The notes: generated by a model from the sequence alone, not told the origin. A stretch of 44,009 bases of DNA from JANWHZ01 sp041487535 (GCA_041487535.1 JBGPNM010000002.1:1-44009); one strand, 5' to 3'; shown: positions 1 through 8,354, counted from the first letter of the stretch. Numbers and translations: made by a program.

Positions 1-1
1 T

Positions 2-547
2 CGCGTGTTTGACGCGCTGGACCAGCAGGGGCCGGACTCTAATACCGTTTCTGTTACCTTCCGGGATGCCCAGTTTGCGCAGTTCGGTACGCATATGACC
101 CTCTCCAGCTCGTACGCCCGCCGCGGCGCCAACCCCGGCGATAAACTCACCTGGCCGTTCATTCTGAGCGGCGGCACCGCTCCGTATGCGCTGAGCATCG
201 ACTGGGGCGATAGCAGCGCCGCGGATCTACGGAGCGTATCCTTTCCCGGCATCGTCAACACGAGCCATATTTACACCCAGGCCGGGGTGTACACGATTGT
301 CGCCAAGGCTACCGACGCGAACGGCACGTCAGCCTACCTGCAAGTTGTCGGCGTGGCCAATGGCAAGATAAGCGGCAGCATATCGGCCGGCACCAGCAGC
401 CAGGCTTCCGGCAACGGCAAAACAGTCATCCTGTGGCAGCCGCTGCTAGCCGCCGTGCCGCTGTTGCTTGCTGCGTTCTGGCTCGGCCGGCGCCATGAGC
501 TGTACGCCATCCGGCACTCGCTCGAGACCAGCCGCGAGCAGTACTGA
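2..547 (+). CDS. C-terminal part of a PKD-domain membrane-anchored surface protein (5' partial)
   Basis: The reading frame is open to the window edge, so the true start lies upstream; a GTG at position 5 is probably internal. The visible 180 residues hold a PKD/Ig-like beta-sandwich: the stretch GGTAPYALSIDWGDSS, followed by a HIYTQAGVYTIVAKATD segment, is the usual PKD signature. A Ser/Gly-rich linker follows, then one hydrophobic segment (about residues 142-161, LWQPLLAAVPLLLAAFWLG) and a short charged tail. The topology suggests an extracellular domain anchored by a C-terminal transmembrane helix, with a cytoplasmic tail of about 20 residues. PKD domains usually mediate protein or carbohydrate contacts at the surface; the ligand cannot be told. 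Function is inferred from the fold only. Confidence 0.75.
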   Translation, partial: RVFDALDQQGPDSNTVSVTFRDAQFAQFGTHMTLSSSYARRGANPGDKLTWPFILSGGTAPYALSIDWGDSSAADLRSVSFPGIVNTSHIYTQAGVYTIVAKATDANGTSAYLQVVGVANGKISGSISAGTSSQASGNGKTVILWQPLLAAVPLLLAAFWLGRRHELYAIRHSLETSREQY

Positions 548-625
548 CCGGTGATTAGAGCAGCTGCGGCTGTGAAAACTCCGCTCCCAGTGTGTTATCC
601 GTTAAGCGATTATGGCACAATTTGC

Positions 626-631
626 TAGAAT
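626..631 (+). promoter_or_regulatory. -10 box of mnmA (leaderless type)
   Basis: TAGAAT ends 9 nt before the ATG at 641, and no Shine-Dalgarno lies between. A start of transcription about 7-9 nt after the -10 would put +1 at or beside the start codon. The -35 is weak (TTAAGC at 602-607, 18-nt spacer). Confidence 0.5.
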
Positions 632-640
632 ATTGTTATT

Positions 641-1690
641 ATGACGAAAATTGTCAAAGTATTTGTTGGCATGTCCGGCGGGGTGGATTCGTCCGTCACT
701 GCCGCGCTGTTGCAAGAGCAGGGCTACGACGTAACCGGCGTGTACATGAAAAACTGGAGCCAGGACCTGCCAGGCATGATTTGCCCCTGGAAAGAAGACT
801 ATCAGGACGCCAAGCGGGTGGCCGTGCATCTGGGTATCCCCTTCAAACTGTATGATTTCGAGAAGGAGTACCGTCAGAAGGTTGTGGACTACATGGTGCG
901 CGAATACCAGGCCGGGCGCACGCCCAACCCGGACATTATGTGCAACCAAGAGGTGAAGTTCAAACTATTCCTGGAGACTGCGCTGGAAGACGGTGCGGAT
1001 ATGATCGCCACCGGCCACTACGCACGGGTACGGGACGGGCAGCTCCTGGCGGGCATCGATGCCAACAAAGACCAGAGTTATTTCTTGTACCGGGTAACCG
1101 AAGCGGCCTTAAAGCGTTCCCTGATGCCCATCGGCGAGTACGAAAAGCCGCAGGTCCGCGAGCTGGCGCGCAAATTCGGCCTAAGCACGGCCGAAAAGAA
1201 GGACAGTCAGGGCATTTGTTTTGTGGGCAAGGTCGGCATCAAGGACTTTTTGACGGCCGAACTGGGCGAGCAGCCGCACGGGGCGATCATCGACCAACAG
1301 GGCAGGGTAGTGGGTGAGCACGACGGCGCACTTTTTTACACCATCGGCCAGCGGCATGGGCTAAGCGTGGGCGGCGGCTTGCCGTATTACGTGACCGGCA
1401 AGGATATGGCGAAGAATGAGGTGTACGTCACTCGTGACCTGCAAGACGAACATCTTTGGAAGAAAGAGTTGATGCTGACCGATCTGCATTGGATCAACGC
1501 CGCGCCGGATGCAGGTAAGACGTACGGCATTCGTACGCGCTACCGCGCTCCGCTCGTACCGGGCAAGGTGATGGTTGGCGGCACAACGGCGACGCTTACC
1601 TTACGCGAAGAAGCCCGCGCCGTCACTCCCGGCCAATCAGTAGTCATGTATGAAGGTGAACGTGTGGCTGGCGGGGGCATAGTCCTCTAG
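641..1690 (+). CDS. mnmA: tRNA-specific 2-thiouridylase MnmA
   Basis: MnmA adenylates U34 of Lys, Glu and Gln tRNAs and replaces the C2 oxygen with sulfur. The 349-residue product has the family's normal length. The PP-loop SGGVDSS lies at residues 12-18, and ATGHYARV at about 123-130. The two catalytic cysteines are visible: Cys101 in NPDIMCNQEVKF and Cys193 in SQGICFVG, the latter being the persulfide-bearing residue in the family. The C-terminal beta-barrel ends with TPGQSVVMYEGERVAGGGIVL. The ATG at 641 is preferred because the PP-loop follows after the usual dozen residues and a -10 box sits 9 nt upstream. A second, diverged copy of the last ~27 codons lies 400 bp downstream. Confidence 0.97.
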   Translation: MTKIVKVFVGMSGGVDSSVTAALLQEQGYDVTGVYMKNWSQDLPGMICPWKEDYQDAKRVAVHLGIPFKLYDFEKEYRQKVVDYMVREYQAGRTPNPDIMCNQEVKFKLFLETALEDGADMIATGHYARVRDGQLLAGIDANKDQSYFLYRVTEAALKRSLMPIGEYEKPQVRELARKFGLSTAEKKDSQGICFVGKVGIKDFLTAELGEQPHGAIIDQQGRVVGEHDGALFYTIGQRHGLSVGGGLPYYVTGKDMAKNEVYVTRDLQDEHLWKKELMLTDLHWINAAPDAGKTYGIRTRYRAPLVPGKVMVGGTTATLTLREEARAVTPGQSVVMYEGERVAGGGIVL

Positions 1691-1693
1691 ATA

Positions 1694-1723
1694 TGGCACA
1701 CACCGTAATGAAACCGTGTGTCA
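1694..1723 (+). terminator. Possible weak terminator after mnmA
   Basis: TGGCACAC (1694-1701) can pair with GTGTGTCA (1716-1723), 8 bp with one G-U, over a 14-nt loop and followed by TTTCG. It starts 4 nt after the mnmA stop. The T-run is short, so it may be inefficient. Confidence 0.35.
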
Positions 1724-1736
1724 TTTCGAGAATAGC

Positions 1737-1971
1737 TTATTGTGTCTCAGCGGTGTCCGCTTGGTAAGTATTGCTCAATCCTCGTGGTTCTAAAGCTCGC
1801 CCAAGCGCCAACAGGGCAACTTGTGCAGCATCAACAAAGCCATCAGCAAGCTCGGGCTTTCTCTTGTTCACTGGCGGTTTCGGCCCCCGAGGGGGCTTGA
1901 AAGTAGCACTGCACCAACAGACCCGCATCTTCTGGGGCTATCGGTACCAGTTCGTTGTAGTTTGTGGGCAT
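1737..1971 (-). pseudogene. Small unknown gene interrupted by a frameshift
   Basis: An ATG at 1971 (minus strand) is preceded by a good Shine-Dalgarno (AAGGAG, 7-8 nt away) and opens MPTNYNELVPIAPEDAGLLVQ. That frame stops at 1843 after 42 residues (ending EKARAC). The next frame continues without a stop as PELADGFVDAAQVALLALGR to 1737. Joined near 1855, the two parts would make a protein of about 77 residues with a helical second half. I do not recognise the family. It may be a true frameshift mutation, a sequencing indel, or simply a 42-residue peptide with an unrelated downstream frame. Its position between two mnmA 3' ends suggests it came in with a recombination event. Confidence 0.45.
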
Positions 1972-2085
1972 GAACGTTCTCCTTCGTCTATTGCTAGACT
2001 CTCTGCATTTGTAGGCTACTTTTTGATGATTGCTCGAGGTGTCAAGGATGTCGCAGCGCAATAATGGCATGTGGACTTTTAGTAG

Positions 2086-2235
2086 CTTCTGCGCGATGAA
2101 GCCCGCGCCGTCACGCCCGGTCAGTCAGCTGCCATCTACGATGGCGAAAGAGTTGTAGGCGGCGGATGTGTCGCTTCAGATTCAGACGAAGCTATGCCTA
2201 GTGACGGTCAGCCGGATCCGTATAGCGGTACTTAA
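2086..2235 (+). pseudogene. Remnant of a second, diverged mnmA 3' end
   Basis: From codon CTT at 2086 the plus strand reads LLRDEARAVTPGQSAAIYDG and then ERVVGGGCVA. The intact MnmA ends LTLREEARAVTPGQS, VVMYEG, ERVAGGGIVL. The match is collinear over about 27 codons, with many synonymous differences, so this is a homologous but diverged copy and not a recent duplication. In frame there is a stop (TAG 2083-2085) just before the similarity, and the frame runs on for another ~20 codons to TAA at 2233-2235, suggesting that the parent MnmA had a longer tail. No start codon or Shine-Dalgarno is present; it is a relic. Confidence 0.75.
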
Positions 2236-2236
2236 C

Positions 2237-2506
2237 CTAGAGGTTTCCGCCTGCTTGATAGATGTCGGCCTTGGTGTTATCGTCAGGCCACAAATTAAGG
2301 ACGCCTCCAATGCGGTCATAGGCCTCATGTATGGCGTCGTGGTGCTGTGTCTCTTCTGCAGAGCGCTTAGGTGATCCAAGAAGCTTCTGGCGCTCTTCCT
2401 CGATTTCAGCAAGGATGATAGCTATTTCTTCGGCTGAGCCCAGTGGGCTGTAGCCGGCTTCTTGATCGACGCCTTGAATTGGTGAATGTTCTGGGGATTG
2501 GGCCAT
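2237..2506 (-). CDS. Small acidic protein of unknown function
   Basis: The product is 89 residues, start ATG at 2506 with an upstream purine-rich AAAGAGG about 9 nt away. It is strongly acidic and mostly helical: the middle (AEEIAIILAEIEEERQKLLG, about residues 25-44) looks like a coiled coil or amphipathic helix, followed by a His-rich turn and HEAYDRIGGVLNLWPDDNTKADIYQ. No signal peptide or membrane segment is seen, so it is probably cytoplasmic. It runs towards the mnmA relic and is divergent from alaS. I do not recognise the family; several such tiny proteins occur in this window. Confidence 0.6.
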   Translation of the reverse strand: MAQSPEHSPIQGVDQEAGYSPLGSAEEIAIILAEIEEERQKLLGSPKRSAEETQHHDAIHEAYDRIGGVLNLWPDDNTKADIYQAGGNL

Positions 2507-2597
2507 ATGAGTCGCCTCTTTCCGTTAATTACTGTGCTGTGAAAAAAATCACAATACGAAATCATATCATAGTCAAAGCGAGCGCACAACATATTAT

Positions 2598-2624
2598 TTG
2601 AGCATTAGTCGTATCTGTTATAAT
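2598..2624 (+). promoter_or_regulatory. Promoter of alaS (leaderless type)
   Basis: A perfect TATAAT at 2619-2624 ends 8 nt before the alaS ATG (2633). A -35-like TTGAGC lies at 2598-2603 with a short 15-nt spacer. There is no Shine-Dalgarno in the remaining 8 nt. Confidence 0.6.
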
Positions 2625-2632
2625 GAGATGCC

Positions 2633-4549
2633 ATGAACGCTCAGGATATCCGCAAGGCTTATATAGATTTTTTTACCAAACGCGGCCATGTGGTTATCTT
2701 GCGTGCTAACTTGGTACCGCAGAACGACCCCAGCACGCTCTTTACCGGTTCGGGCATGCAGCCGCTTATCCCGTACTTGCTTGGTGAAGCGCATCCCGAC
2801 GGCACGCGGCTGGTGGATAGTCAGACTTGCCTGCGGGCGCAGGACATCGAAGACGTGGGCGACAACCGCCATACAACGTTCTTCGAGATGCTGGGCAATT
2901 GGAGCCTGGGCGACTATACCAAGGCAGACCAGATTGCCTGGATGTTTGAATTTTTGACAAGCGTCGTGGGCATCGATCCGGGCAAGTTGTACGTCACGTG
3001 CTTTATTGGAGCGGACGAATTCGGCATCCCGAAGGATACCGAGGCGGCCGAGCTGTGGCAGAAGCTATTCGAGCAAAAAGGCGTTAAGGCTGTCGCCGCA
3101 GAAGTTGGTACAGAGGCAAATGGCCACACACGCGGCATGCGGCCTGATGAGCATATGTTCTACTATAACGACACAAAAAATTGGTGGAACCGCGGCAAAA
3201 CAGGCCTGGCAACAACGCCCGTCGGCGACCCGTGCGGTCCGGATTCCGAAATGTTCTACGACTTCGGCACGCCGCACGATACGAAGTGGGGCGAGCACTG
3301 CCACCCCAACTGCGACTGCGGCCGGTTCATGGAAATTGGCAACAATGTCTTCATGACATACCGCAAAGTCGCTGAAGGGCAGTTTGCGGCCTTAGAAAAA
3401 CCGAATATAGACCACGGGTCTGGCTTGGAGCGCATCGCGGCGGCCGCCATCGACAATCCAGACCTATTCAAGATAAGCCTGATATGGCCGATTATCGAGA
3501 AATTGGAAAAAATTTCTGGCAAGAACTACGACAGCCACCAGGAAAGCATGCGCGTCATTGCCGACCACCTGCGGGCCGCAACCTTTATGGCCGTAGATGG
3601 CGTGGTGCCAAGCAACAAGACGCAGGGTTACGTCATGCGTCGCCTGCTGCGCCGTGCAATCCGATATGCCTTTGATCTGGGCATTGAGCAAAACTTCCTG
3701 GAGGAGGTTGTGTCGGTGATCGTGGATTTGTACCACGACGATTTCCCGGAGGTCGCTCAGAACCGTGACAAGGTGATTGACGTATTGGTGCGCGAGGAAA
3801 AAGTCTTCCGGCAGACGCTACGGAAGGGAATTAAACTTATCGACAAGCTAGTGGATGTTAGCGAAGGTACAGCCAGGAGACTTATAGACGGAGGCAATGT
3901 TTTTACTCTTTATGATACTCATGGGTTTCCTATCGAACTTGCTGTCGAAGAAATTTTAGCGCGCGGAGGTGATAGGATCATGCTCTCCCCTAAGTGGCGC
4001 GGAGAATTTGACGTGTGGATGTCTAAACAAAGAGAGCTTTCTCAAACTGCTAGTAAGGGTATCTTTAAGGGTGGCTTAGCAGACCATTCGGATATAGTCA
4101 CGAAATATCACACAGCTACGCACCTGATGTACCGCGCGCTCAAGAACGTCCTGGGCGACCATGTGGTGCAGCGCGGCAGCAACATTACGGCCGAGCGGAC
4201 GCGCTTTGATTTTTCACACCCAGAAAAGCTGACGCCGGAGCAAATTACAGAGGTCGAACGTATCGTAAACGAACAAATCGCCAAAGACTGGCCGGTCAGC
4301 TGGCGCGAAGAAAATACTAAGGAAGCACTGGCGCTCGGTGTCTCTGGTGCTTTTGGCGACAAGTACGGCGAAACCGTCAAAGTCTATACCATCGGCGACC
4401 CGGACGGCGAATACTTCAGCCGCGAAATCTGCGGCGGCCCGCATGTCACCCACACCGGCCAAATCGCTGAAGGCGGCAAGCACTTCAAAATCCTCAAAGA
4501 AGAGTCATCCTCCGCCGGCGTCCGCCGGATAAAGGCCGTTTTGACCTGA
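2633..4549 (+). CDS. alaS: Alanine--tRNA ligase, short form without the C-terminal domain
   Basis: AlaRS charges tRNA-Ala and hydrolyses mischarged Ser/Gly-tRNA. At 638 residues it is well below the usual ~850-880. Class II catalytic motifs lie in the first ~250 residues (RAQDIEDVGDNRHTTFFEMLGNWSLGDY; GSGLERIAAA), then the tRNA-recognition region (MRRLLRRAIRYAFDLG). The editing domain follows, with HTATHLMYRAL near residue 495 and CGGPHVTHTG near 603. The protein ends just after editing, at SSSAGVRRIKAVLT, so the oligomerisation helices and DHHA1/C-Ala domain are absent. Codons 397-496 differ in usage from the rest (see findings). The ATG is fixed by the -10 box 8 nt upstream and the family start MNAQDIRKAYIDFF. 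Confidence 0.96.
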   Translation: MNAQDIRKAYIDFFTKRGHVVILRANLVPQNDPSTLFTGSGMQPLIPYLLGEAHPDGTRLVDSQTCLRAQDIEDVGDNRHTTFFEMLGNWSLGDYTKADQIAWMFEFLTSVVGIDPGKLYVTCFIGADEFGIPKDTEAAELWQKLFEQKGVKAVAAEVGTEANGHTRGMRPDEHMFYYNDTKNWWNRGKTGLATTPVGDPCGPDSEMFYDFGTPHDTKWGEHCHPNCDCGRFMEIGNNVFMTYRKVAEGQFAALEKPNIDHGSGLERIAAAAIDNPDLFKISLIWPIIEKLEKISGKNYDSHQESMRVIADHLRAATFMAVDGVVPSNKTQGYVMRRLLRRAIRYAFDLGIEQNFLEEVVSVIVDLYHDDFPEVAQNRDKVIDVLVREEKVFRQTLRKGIKLIDKLVDVSEGTARRLIDGGNVFTLYDTHGFPIELAVEEILARGGDRIMLSPKWRGEFDVWMSKQRELSQTASKGIFKGGLADHSDIVTKYHTATHLMYRALKNVLGDHVVQRGSNITAERTRFDFSHPEKLTPEQITEVERIVNEQIAKDWPVSWREENTKEALALGVSGAFGDKYGETVKVYTIGDPDGEYFSREICGGPHVTHTGQIAEGGKHFKILKEESSSAGVRRIKAVLT

Positions 4550-4604
4550 TATGGATATATGATATAAACTGGGTTAAGTGATTACTTAGAAGGAGACATA
4601 TAGT

Positions 4605-4859
4605 ATGGGAAATGGCGAAGGATACCGCGAGCCGGGGGGTGATGAAACTAACCTGACTCACCACACCACGTCGATACCAGAAGGAGAACTTGATAATTAC
4701 CAACAAGCGGCTGAGTTGGTAGAGGGGGCCAAAGTTCGTGTGGGGCCTGACTTAACGGTTAGCGATGGCCATGTAGAGATAACCGTTACGACTGATGGTG
4801 ATTCGGGGTCATTCTATCATACGCTTCAAGAAGTGCGTAGCCAGAATCAGCAAGCGTAA
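4605..4859 (+). CDS. Small unknown protein downstream of alaS
   Basis: The product has 84 residues. The start is supported by a strong Shine-Dalgarno (AAGGAG at 4590-4595, 9 nt before ATG) and a possible -10 TATAAA at 4563-4568, so unlike alaS it should be translated from a leadered message. The N-terminus is polar and disordered-looking (GNGEGYREPGGDETNLTHH). The middle (VRVGPDLTVSDGHVEITVTTDG) looks like short beta strands and the end is a helix. No membrane segment and no cysteine. Family not recognised. Confidence 0.6.
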   Translation: MGNGEGYREPGGDETNLTHHTTSIPEGELDNYQQAAELVEGAKVRVGPDLTVSDGHVEITVTTDGDSGSFYHTLQEVRSQNQQA

Positions 4860-4933
4860 GCAGGCGAACTGAATGATTTTGGCCTGAGATAAGAAGTGCT
4901 CTTGAGCGGAAACTCAGTGGCATGAAGATGATG

Positions 4934-5200
4934 CTATGCGCCTAGCGGATCCTCAAGATTCTGAGGCTCCCACGGGTATCGGGGAGTTGACCTATTAAGA
5001 AGGTCAATACGTAAAGCCGATACCGAATCTACGGTTAACTTGGCTCGAATAACATACGCAATGTAGGCTGGATGGCTATAGGGTAGAAGTTCGATCGATA
5101 AGGCATAAGTAACCGCCTGCAACCATAAGTAATCATCTTCTTCAGATCGGCCAGCCGGGACGTCCACAAGATATGGTACAGGAAAGTTTTCTTTGCCCAT
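4934..5200 (-). CDS. Small unknown soluble protein
   Basis: The product has 88 residues from ATG at 5200. It is mildly acidic with a compact alpha/beta look: EEDDYLWLQAVTYALSIELLPY followed by HPAYIAYVIRAKLTVDSVSALRIDLLN. No signal or membrane segment. Upstream on the minus strand are AT-rich TATTAT and TATAAA boxes about 14-20 nt before the ATG and no clear Shine-Dalgarno, so promoter and start assignment are tentative. It is divergent from the FtsA-like gene. I do not recognise the family. Confidence 0.5.
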   Translation of the reverse strand: MGKENFPVPYLVDVPAGRSEEDDYLWLQAVTYALSIELLPYSHPAYIAYVIRAKLTVDSVSALRIDLLNRSTPRYPWEPQNLEDPLGA

Positions 5201-5304
5201 GAGTCACATTAGTTTTATAATATTTACTATAACGTTGCGCAGACTCGTGTCAAGTTGATCTTCCGGCCTATACTGAGCCTTGGTCTGCTACCGGCGCGAT
5301 GTGC

Positions 5305-5310
5305 TAAAAT
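5305..5310 (+). promoter_or_regulatory. -10 box of the FtsA-like gene (leaderless type)
   Basis: TAAAAT ends 9 nt before the ATG at 5320. This spacing favours ATG 5320 over the in-frame TTG at 5314, which would be only 3 nt from the box. Confidence 0.5.
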
Positions 5311-5319
5311 AAGTTGCAT

Positions 5320-6666
5320 ATGCTTGATAAGTTCAAGATTCTCAGCCGCCAGCTGCAGCAAAAGGCAACGGTGGTCGTCCAGCAGGCGGCCGCGCGGGCC
5401 GGTGCTAAGGCGGCGCCGGCAGTCAAGACAGGCAATGATGAGTATATTGTCGCACTGGACATTGGTACGGAATATGTCAAGGCACTGATAGGCAAGATTG
5501 ACGAAGGCGACATTGACGTAAAGATCATCGGCGTCGGCCGGGCGCACCAGTCTTTAAGCGACATGCAGGCCGGGGCGATCTCTGATATCGCTGGCGTGGT
5601 CGCCAACTGCGATGCGGCCCTGAACGAAGCGGAAGAAAAAGCCGGCGTCAGCGTGCGCCGGGCGATTATCGGCATTGCCGGCGAATTAGTAAAAGGCACG
5701 ACCACGACGGTCCGCGTTGCGCGCAAGGAGGCGGTCAAACCGCTCGATCTTACCGAAATGGAGCGTATCATCCGGCTGGTGCAACAGCGGGCGGAGGCGG
5801 TCGCTAAAAGACAGCTCGCGGTGGAGCTGGGCGGCAAAGATGTGGATGTGAAGCTGGTCAATAGTGCCCTGGTCGGCATCGAGATTGACGGTTACCCGGT
5901 GACGAACCCGATAGGCTTCCAGGGCAAGGAGATTGTGGTGCAGCTGTACACCGCCTTTGCGCCGCTGATTCATATCGGCGCGCTGGAGCGGACCGCGCAG
6001 GAGCTGGACCTTGACCTGCTGGCCGTGGCGGCGGAGCCGTTTGCGGTGGCCCGCGCGGTAATCGGCGATAAACAGAATGCCAGCCTCAGCGTAATCCTAA
6101 TGGACGTCGGCGGCGGCACGACAGACATTGCGGTCGTCAACGAGGGCGGCGTGCAGGGAACGAAGATGTTCGGCATAGGCGGCCGGGCGTACACGCGTTC
6201 GGTGGAACGCGAGCTGAACGTCAGCTTCGACGCTGCCGAAGTGCTTAAGCTCGGCCTTGCTGCCAACAAAGTGCCGCATGCAAAAGTTGCCGCCATTGAA
6301 GCGGCGCTGAAGAAAACCGTGGACGTCTGGGTAAGCGGTGTGGAACTAGCCCTGGGTGAATTTAACAAGCTGGATCATCTGCCCTACCGGATGTACCTGT
6401 GCGGCGGCGGTTCGAGCCTTGATATGCTGGTTGATAAACTTCAGGAGTCAGACTGGTACCGCGAATTGCCGTTTACGCGCAAGCCGATTGTCCGCCGTAT
6501 CCGGCCCGAGCAAGTCGTCGGCATTACCGATGCGACCGGCGATGTGACGGACCACACCTTTATCACTGCCATGGGCTTGCTGCGCGTTGGTGTGGACACA
6601 TTACAGTTTAACGGCGTCGGCTCGGGCTCTATCCGCGAAAAAATTGACAGGATGTTACAGGTATAA
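5320..6666 (+). CDS. FtsA/PilM-like actin-family ATPase
   Basis: This is a 448-residue protein of the actin/Hsp70 ATPase fold. Phosphate-1 loop: VALDIGTEYVKALIG (about 44-58). A SHS2/1C-type insert of FtsA follows (IIGIAGELVKGTTTT to about residue 215). Phosphate-2: LMDVGGGTTDIAVV (about 258-271). Adenosine loop: MYLCGGGSSLDML (about 357-369). FtsA tethers FtsZ to the membrane; the related PilM acts in type IV pili. The usual Trp/Lys-rich C-terminal membrane helix of FtsA is not obvious (the end is SIREKIDRMLQV), and the basic N-terminal helix is unusual, so the exact subfamily is open. It lies 2 bp before the baseplate-J-like gene, probably in one operon running to mltG, which fits a role in division or envelope assembly. 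Confidence 0.85.
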   Translation: MLDKFKILSRQLQQKATVVVQQAAARAGAKAAPAVKTGNDEYIVALDIGTEYVKALIGKIDEGDIDVKIIGVGRAHQSLSDMQAGAISDIAGVVANCDAALNEAEEKAGVSVRRAIIGIAGELVKGTTTTVRVARKEAVKPLDLTEMERIIRLVQQRAEAVAKRQLAVELGGKDVDVKLVNSALVGIEIDGYPVTNPIGFQGKEIVVQLYTAFAPLIHIGALERTAQELDLDLLAVAAEPFAVARAVIGDKQNASLSVILMDVGGGTTDIAVVNEGGVQGTKMFGIGGRAYTRSVERELNVSFDAAEVLKLGLAANKVPHAKVAAIEAALKKTVDVWVSGVELALGEFNKLDHLPYRMYLCGGGSSLDMLVDKLQESDWYRELPFTRKPIVRRIRPEQVVGITDATGDVTDHTFITAMGLLRVGVDTLQFNGVGSGSIREKIDRMLQV

Positions 6667-6668
6667 CT

Positions 6669-8354
6669 ATGTCATCGCCTAGTAGCAGTAAAGACACTAT
6701 TTACGTCGATATTGACGACGAAATTACCACTGTTATAGACAAGGTGCGCAGCAGTTCCGGGCGCGTTGTCGCGCTGGTGCTGCCAAAGCGGGCGACGGTG
6801 TTCCAGAGCGTCGTAAACATGAAGCTACTCAAGCGGAACGCCGAGTCGGCCAAGAAGCACCTGGTGCTCGTAACTACCGAAGCCGGATTATTGCCGCTGG
6901 CCGGTGCGGTCGGTCTGCATGTCGCGGCCACGCCGCAATCCAAGCCCGAGATTCCATCTGCCGGGTCACCGGCGGCCGAAGCCGAAGCTATCGCTGATGA
7001 AGACACCTCAGATGCCGCTGGCGAAGCCTACACTGCCGCCAACGCCGGCGACCGCCCAATCGGCGAGTTAGCAGGATTTGACGGAACTGCGCAAGAGGTC
7101 GAGACGCTGCGTCTGCCCGAAGACGAACCGCCGGCTGCTGAGGCAGCCGAGTCCGCCAAGCGGCCCGGCAAGGACAAGCGTCTGAAGGTGCCGAACTTCA
7201 ACAGGTTCCGCATCCGACTGCTTCTTGGAGGCTTGCTGCTGGTTGGGGCCGTAGTCGGGTTATACTTCTGCCTTGTGGTCCTGCCGAAGGCGGTTATCGT
7301 CGTCTCTACCAAGACCAGCAGCGTCAACGTCAATCTCACCGCCGTGCTCAATCCGTCCGCTCCGGCTCTGGACACGAGCAAATCAATCCTGCCGGCAAAG
7401 ATTGAACAGCAACAGAAAACCACCACGCAGCAGGCAACCACTACCGGCGAGAAGAACAATGGTGTGGCAGCAACCGGCACGGTAACGTTATCTGCCTGCG
7501 AAACAACACTTAGTTTTCCTGATCCCGTACCTGCCGGTACGGGTTTGAGTGTGAACGGTTTGACGTTCATCACACAAGATGTGACCAAGTTCAGCCATTC
7601 GGGTATCGTTAACAACGGCACCTGTTTCGTATACCAGCCGACCAGCGACACGTCAGTTGCCGCCCAGAATGTCGGCGCCAAGTATAATGTGTCCAGTGTG
7701 TCGTTTACCGTGGCCGGGCGCAGCGACGTCAGTGGCACCGGTACGGCGGCCGGCGGCACTGACAATATTATCCACATTGTTGCCCAGGCAGATATAGACA
7801 ATGCCAAGCAGAAGCTGGCCGCGACCGATAGCACCGCTGTCAAGACCAGCCTGGAGCAGGCACTCCGGCAGGAGGGCAAATATCCGGTTCCGGCAACCTT
7901 TGCCAGCAGTAAGCCGATAGTGACTACCAGCAACAATGCCGGCGACCAGGCAGATACCGTGACGGTAACGCAGTCGGTCACGTACACCATGTACGGTGTC
8001 GGCAGGAACGACCTGGAGACGCTGGTCAAAGCCAACATTACCAATCAGATCGATACACAAGGGCAATCGATTGTAAACAACGGGCTTGACGCGGCTACCA
8101 TCGCTGTAACAGATACCAGTGGTAGCGTTGAGCATATATCGCTGCAGACCGCGGCCACGGTCGGCCCGGTTATCGATCCGGCTGTCATCAAGAAGCAGGT
8201 GGCAGGGAAGAAAATCGGGGACGTCAAGGCGTATATTAACGGCCTTCCGGGAGTCACCAGTGTAGACGTGCGTCTAAGCCCGTTCTGGGTTAGCTCCGTC
8301 CCTACCAACCTCAGCAAGATCACCGTCACGGTACTCGGGGCCAAACGAACGTGA
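6669..8354 (+). CDS. Bitopic membrane protein with baseplate-J-like extracellular domain
   Basis: 561 residues. The N-terminal ~90 residues (DTIYVDIDDEITTVIDKVRS, VVALVLPKRATVFQSVVNMKLL) look like a small cytoplasmic alpha/beta domain. An acidic Ala/Glu linker follows, then one membrane helix (about 183-205, LLLGGLLLVGAVVGLYFCLVVL). The extracellular part of ~350 residues is Thr/Val-rich, with ATGTVTLSACETTLSFPDPVPAG and NVGAKYNVSSVSFTVAGRSD, as seen in proteins annotated as baseplate J/gp47-like in Patescibacteria. It starts 2 bp after the FtsA-like stop and its stop overlaps the ruvX start, implying translational coupling. A role as envelope partner of the FtsA-like ATPase is inferred from position. 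Confidence 0.7.
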   Translation: MSSPSSSKDTIYVDIDDEITTVIDKVRSSSGRVVALVLPKRATVFQSVVNMKLLKRNAESAKKHLVLVTTEAGLLPLAGAVGLHVAATPQSKPEIPSAGSPAAEAEAIADEDTSDAAGEAYTAANAGDRPIGELAGFDGTAQEVETLRLPEDEPPAAEAAESAKRPGKDKRLKVPNFNRFRIRLLLGGLLLVGAVVGLYFCLVVLPKAVIVVSTKTSSVNVNLTAVLNPSAPALDTSKSILPAKIEQQQKTTTQQATTTGEKNNGVAATGTVTLSACETTLSFPDPVPAGTGLSVNGLTFITQDVTKFSHSGIVNNGTCFVYQPTSDTSVAAQNVGAKYNVSSVSFTVAGRSDVSGTGTAAGGTDNIIHIVAQADIDNAKQKLAATDSTAVKTSLEQALRQEGKYPVPATFASSKPIVTTSNNAGDQADTVTVTQSVTYTMYGVGRNDLETLVKANITNQIDTQGQSIVNNGLDAATIAVTDTSGSVEHISLQTAATVGPVIDPAVIKKQVAGKKIGDVKAYINGLPGVTSVDVRLSPFWVSSVPTNLSKITVTVLGAKRT

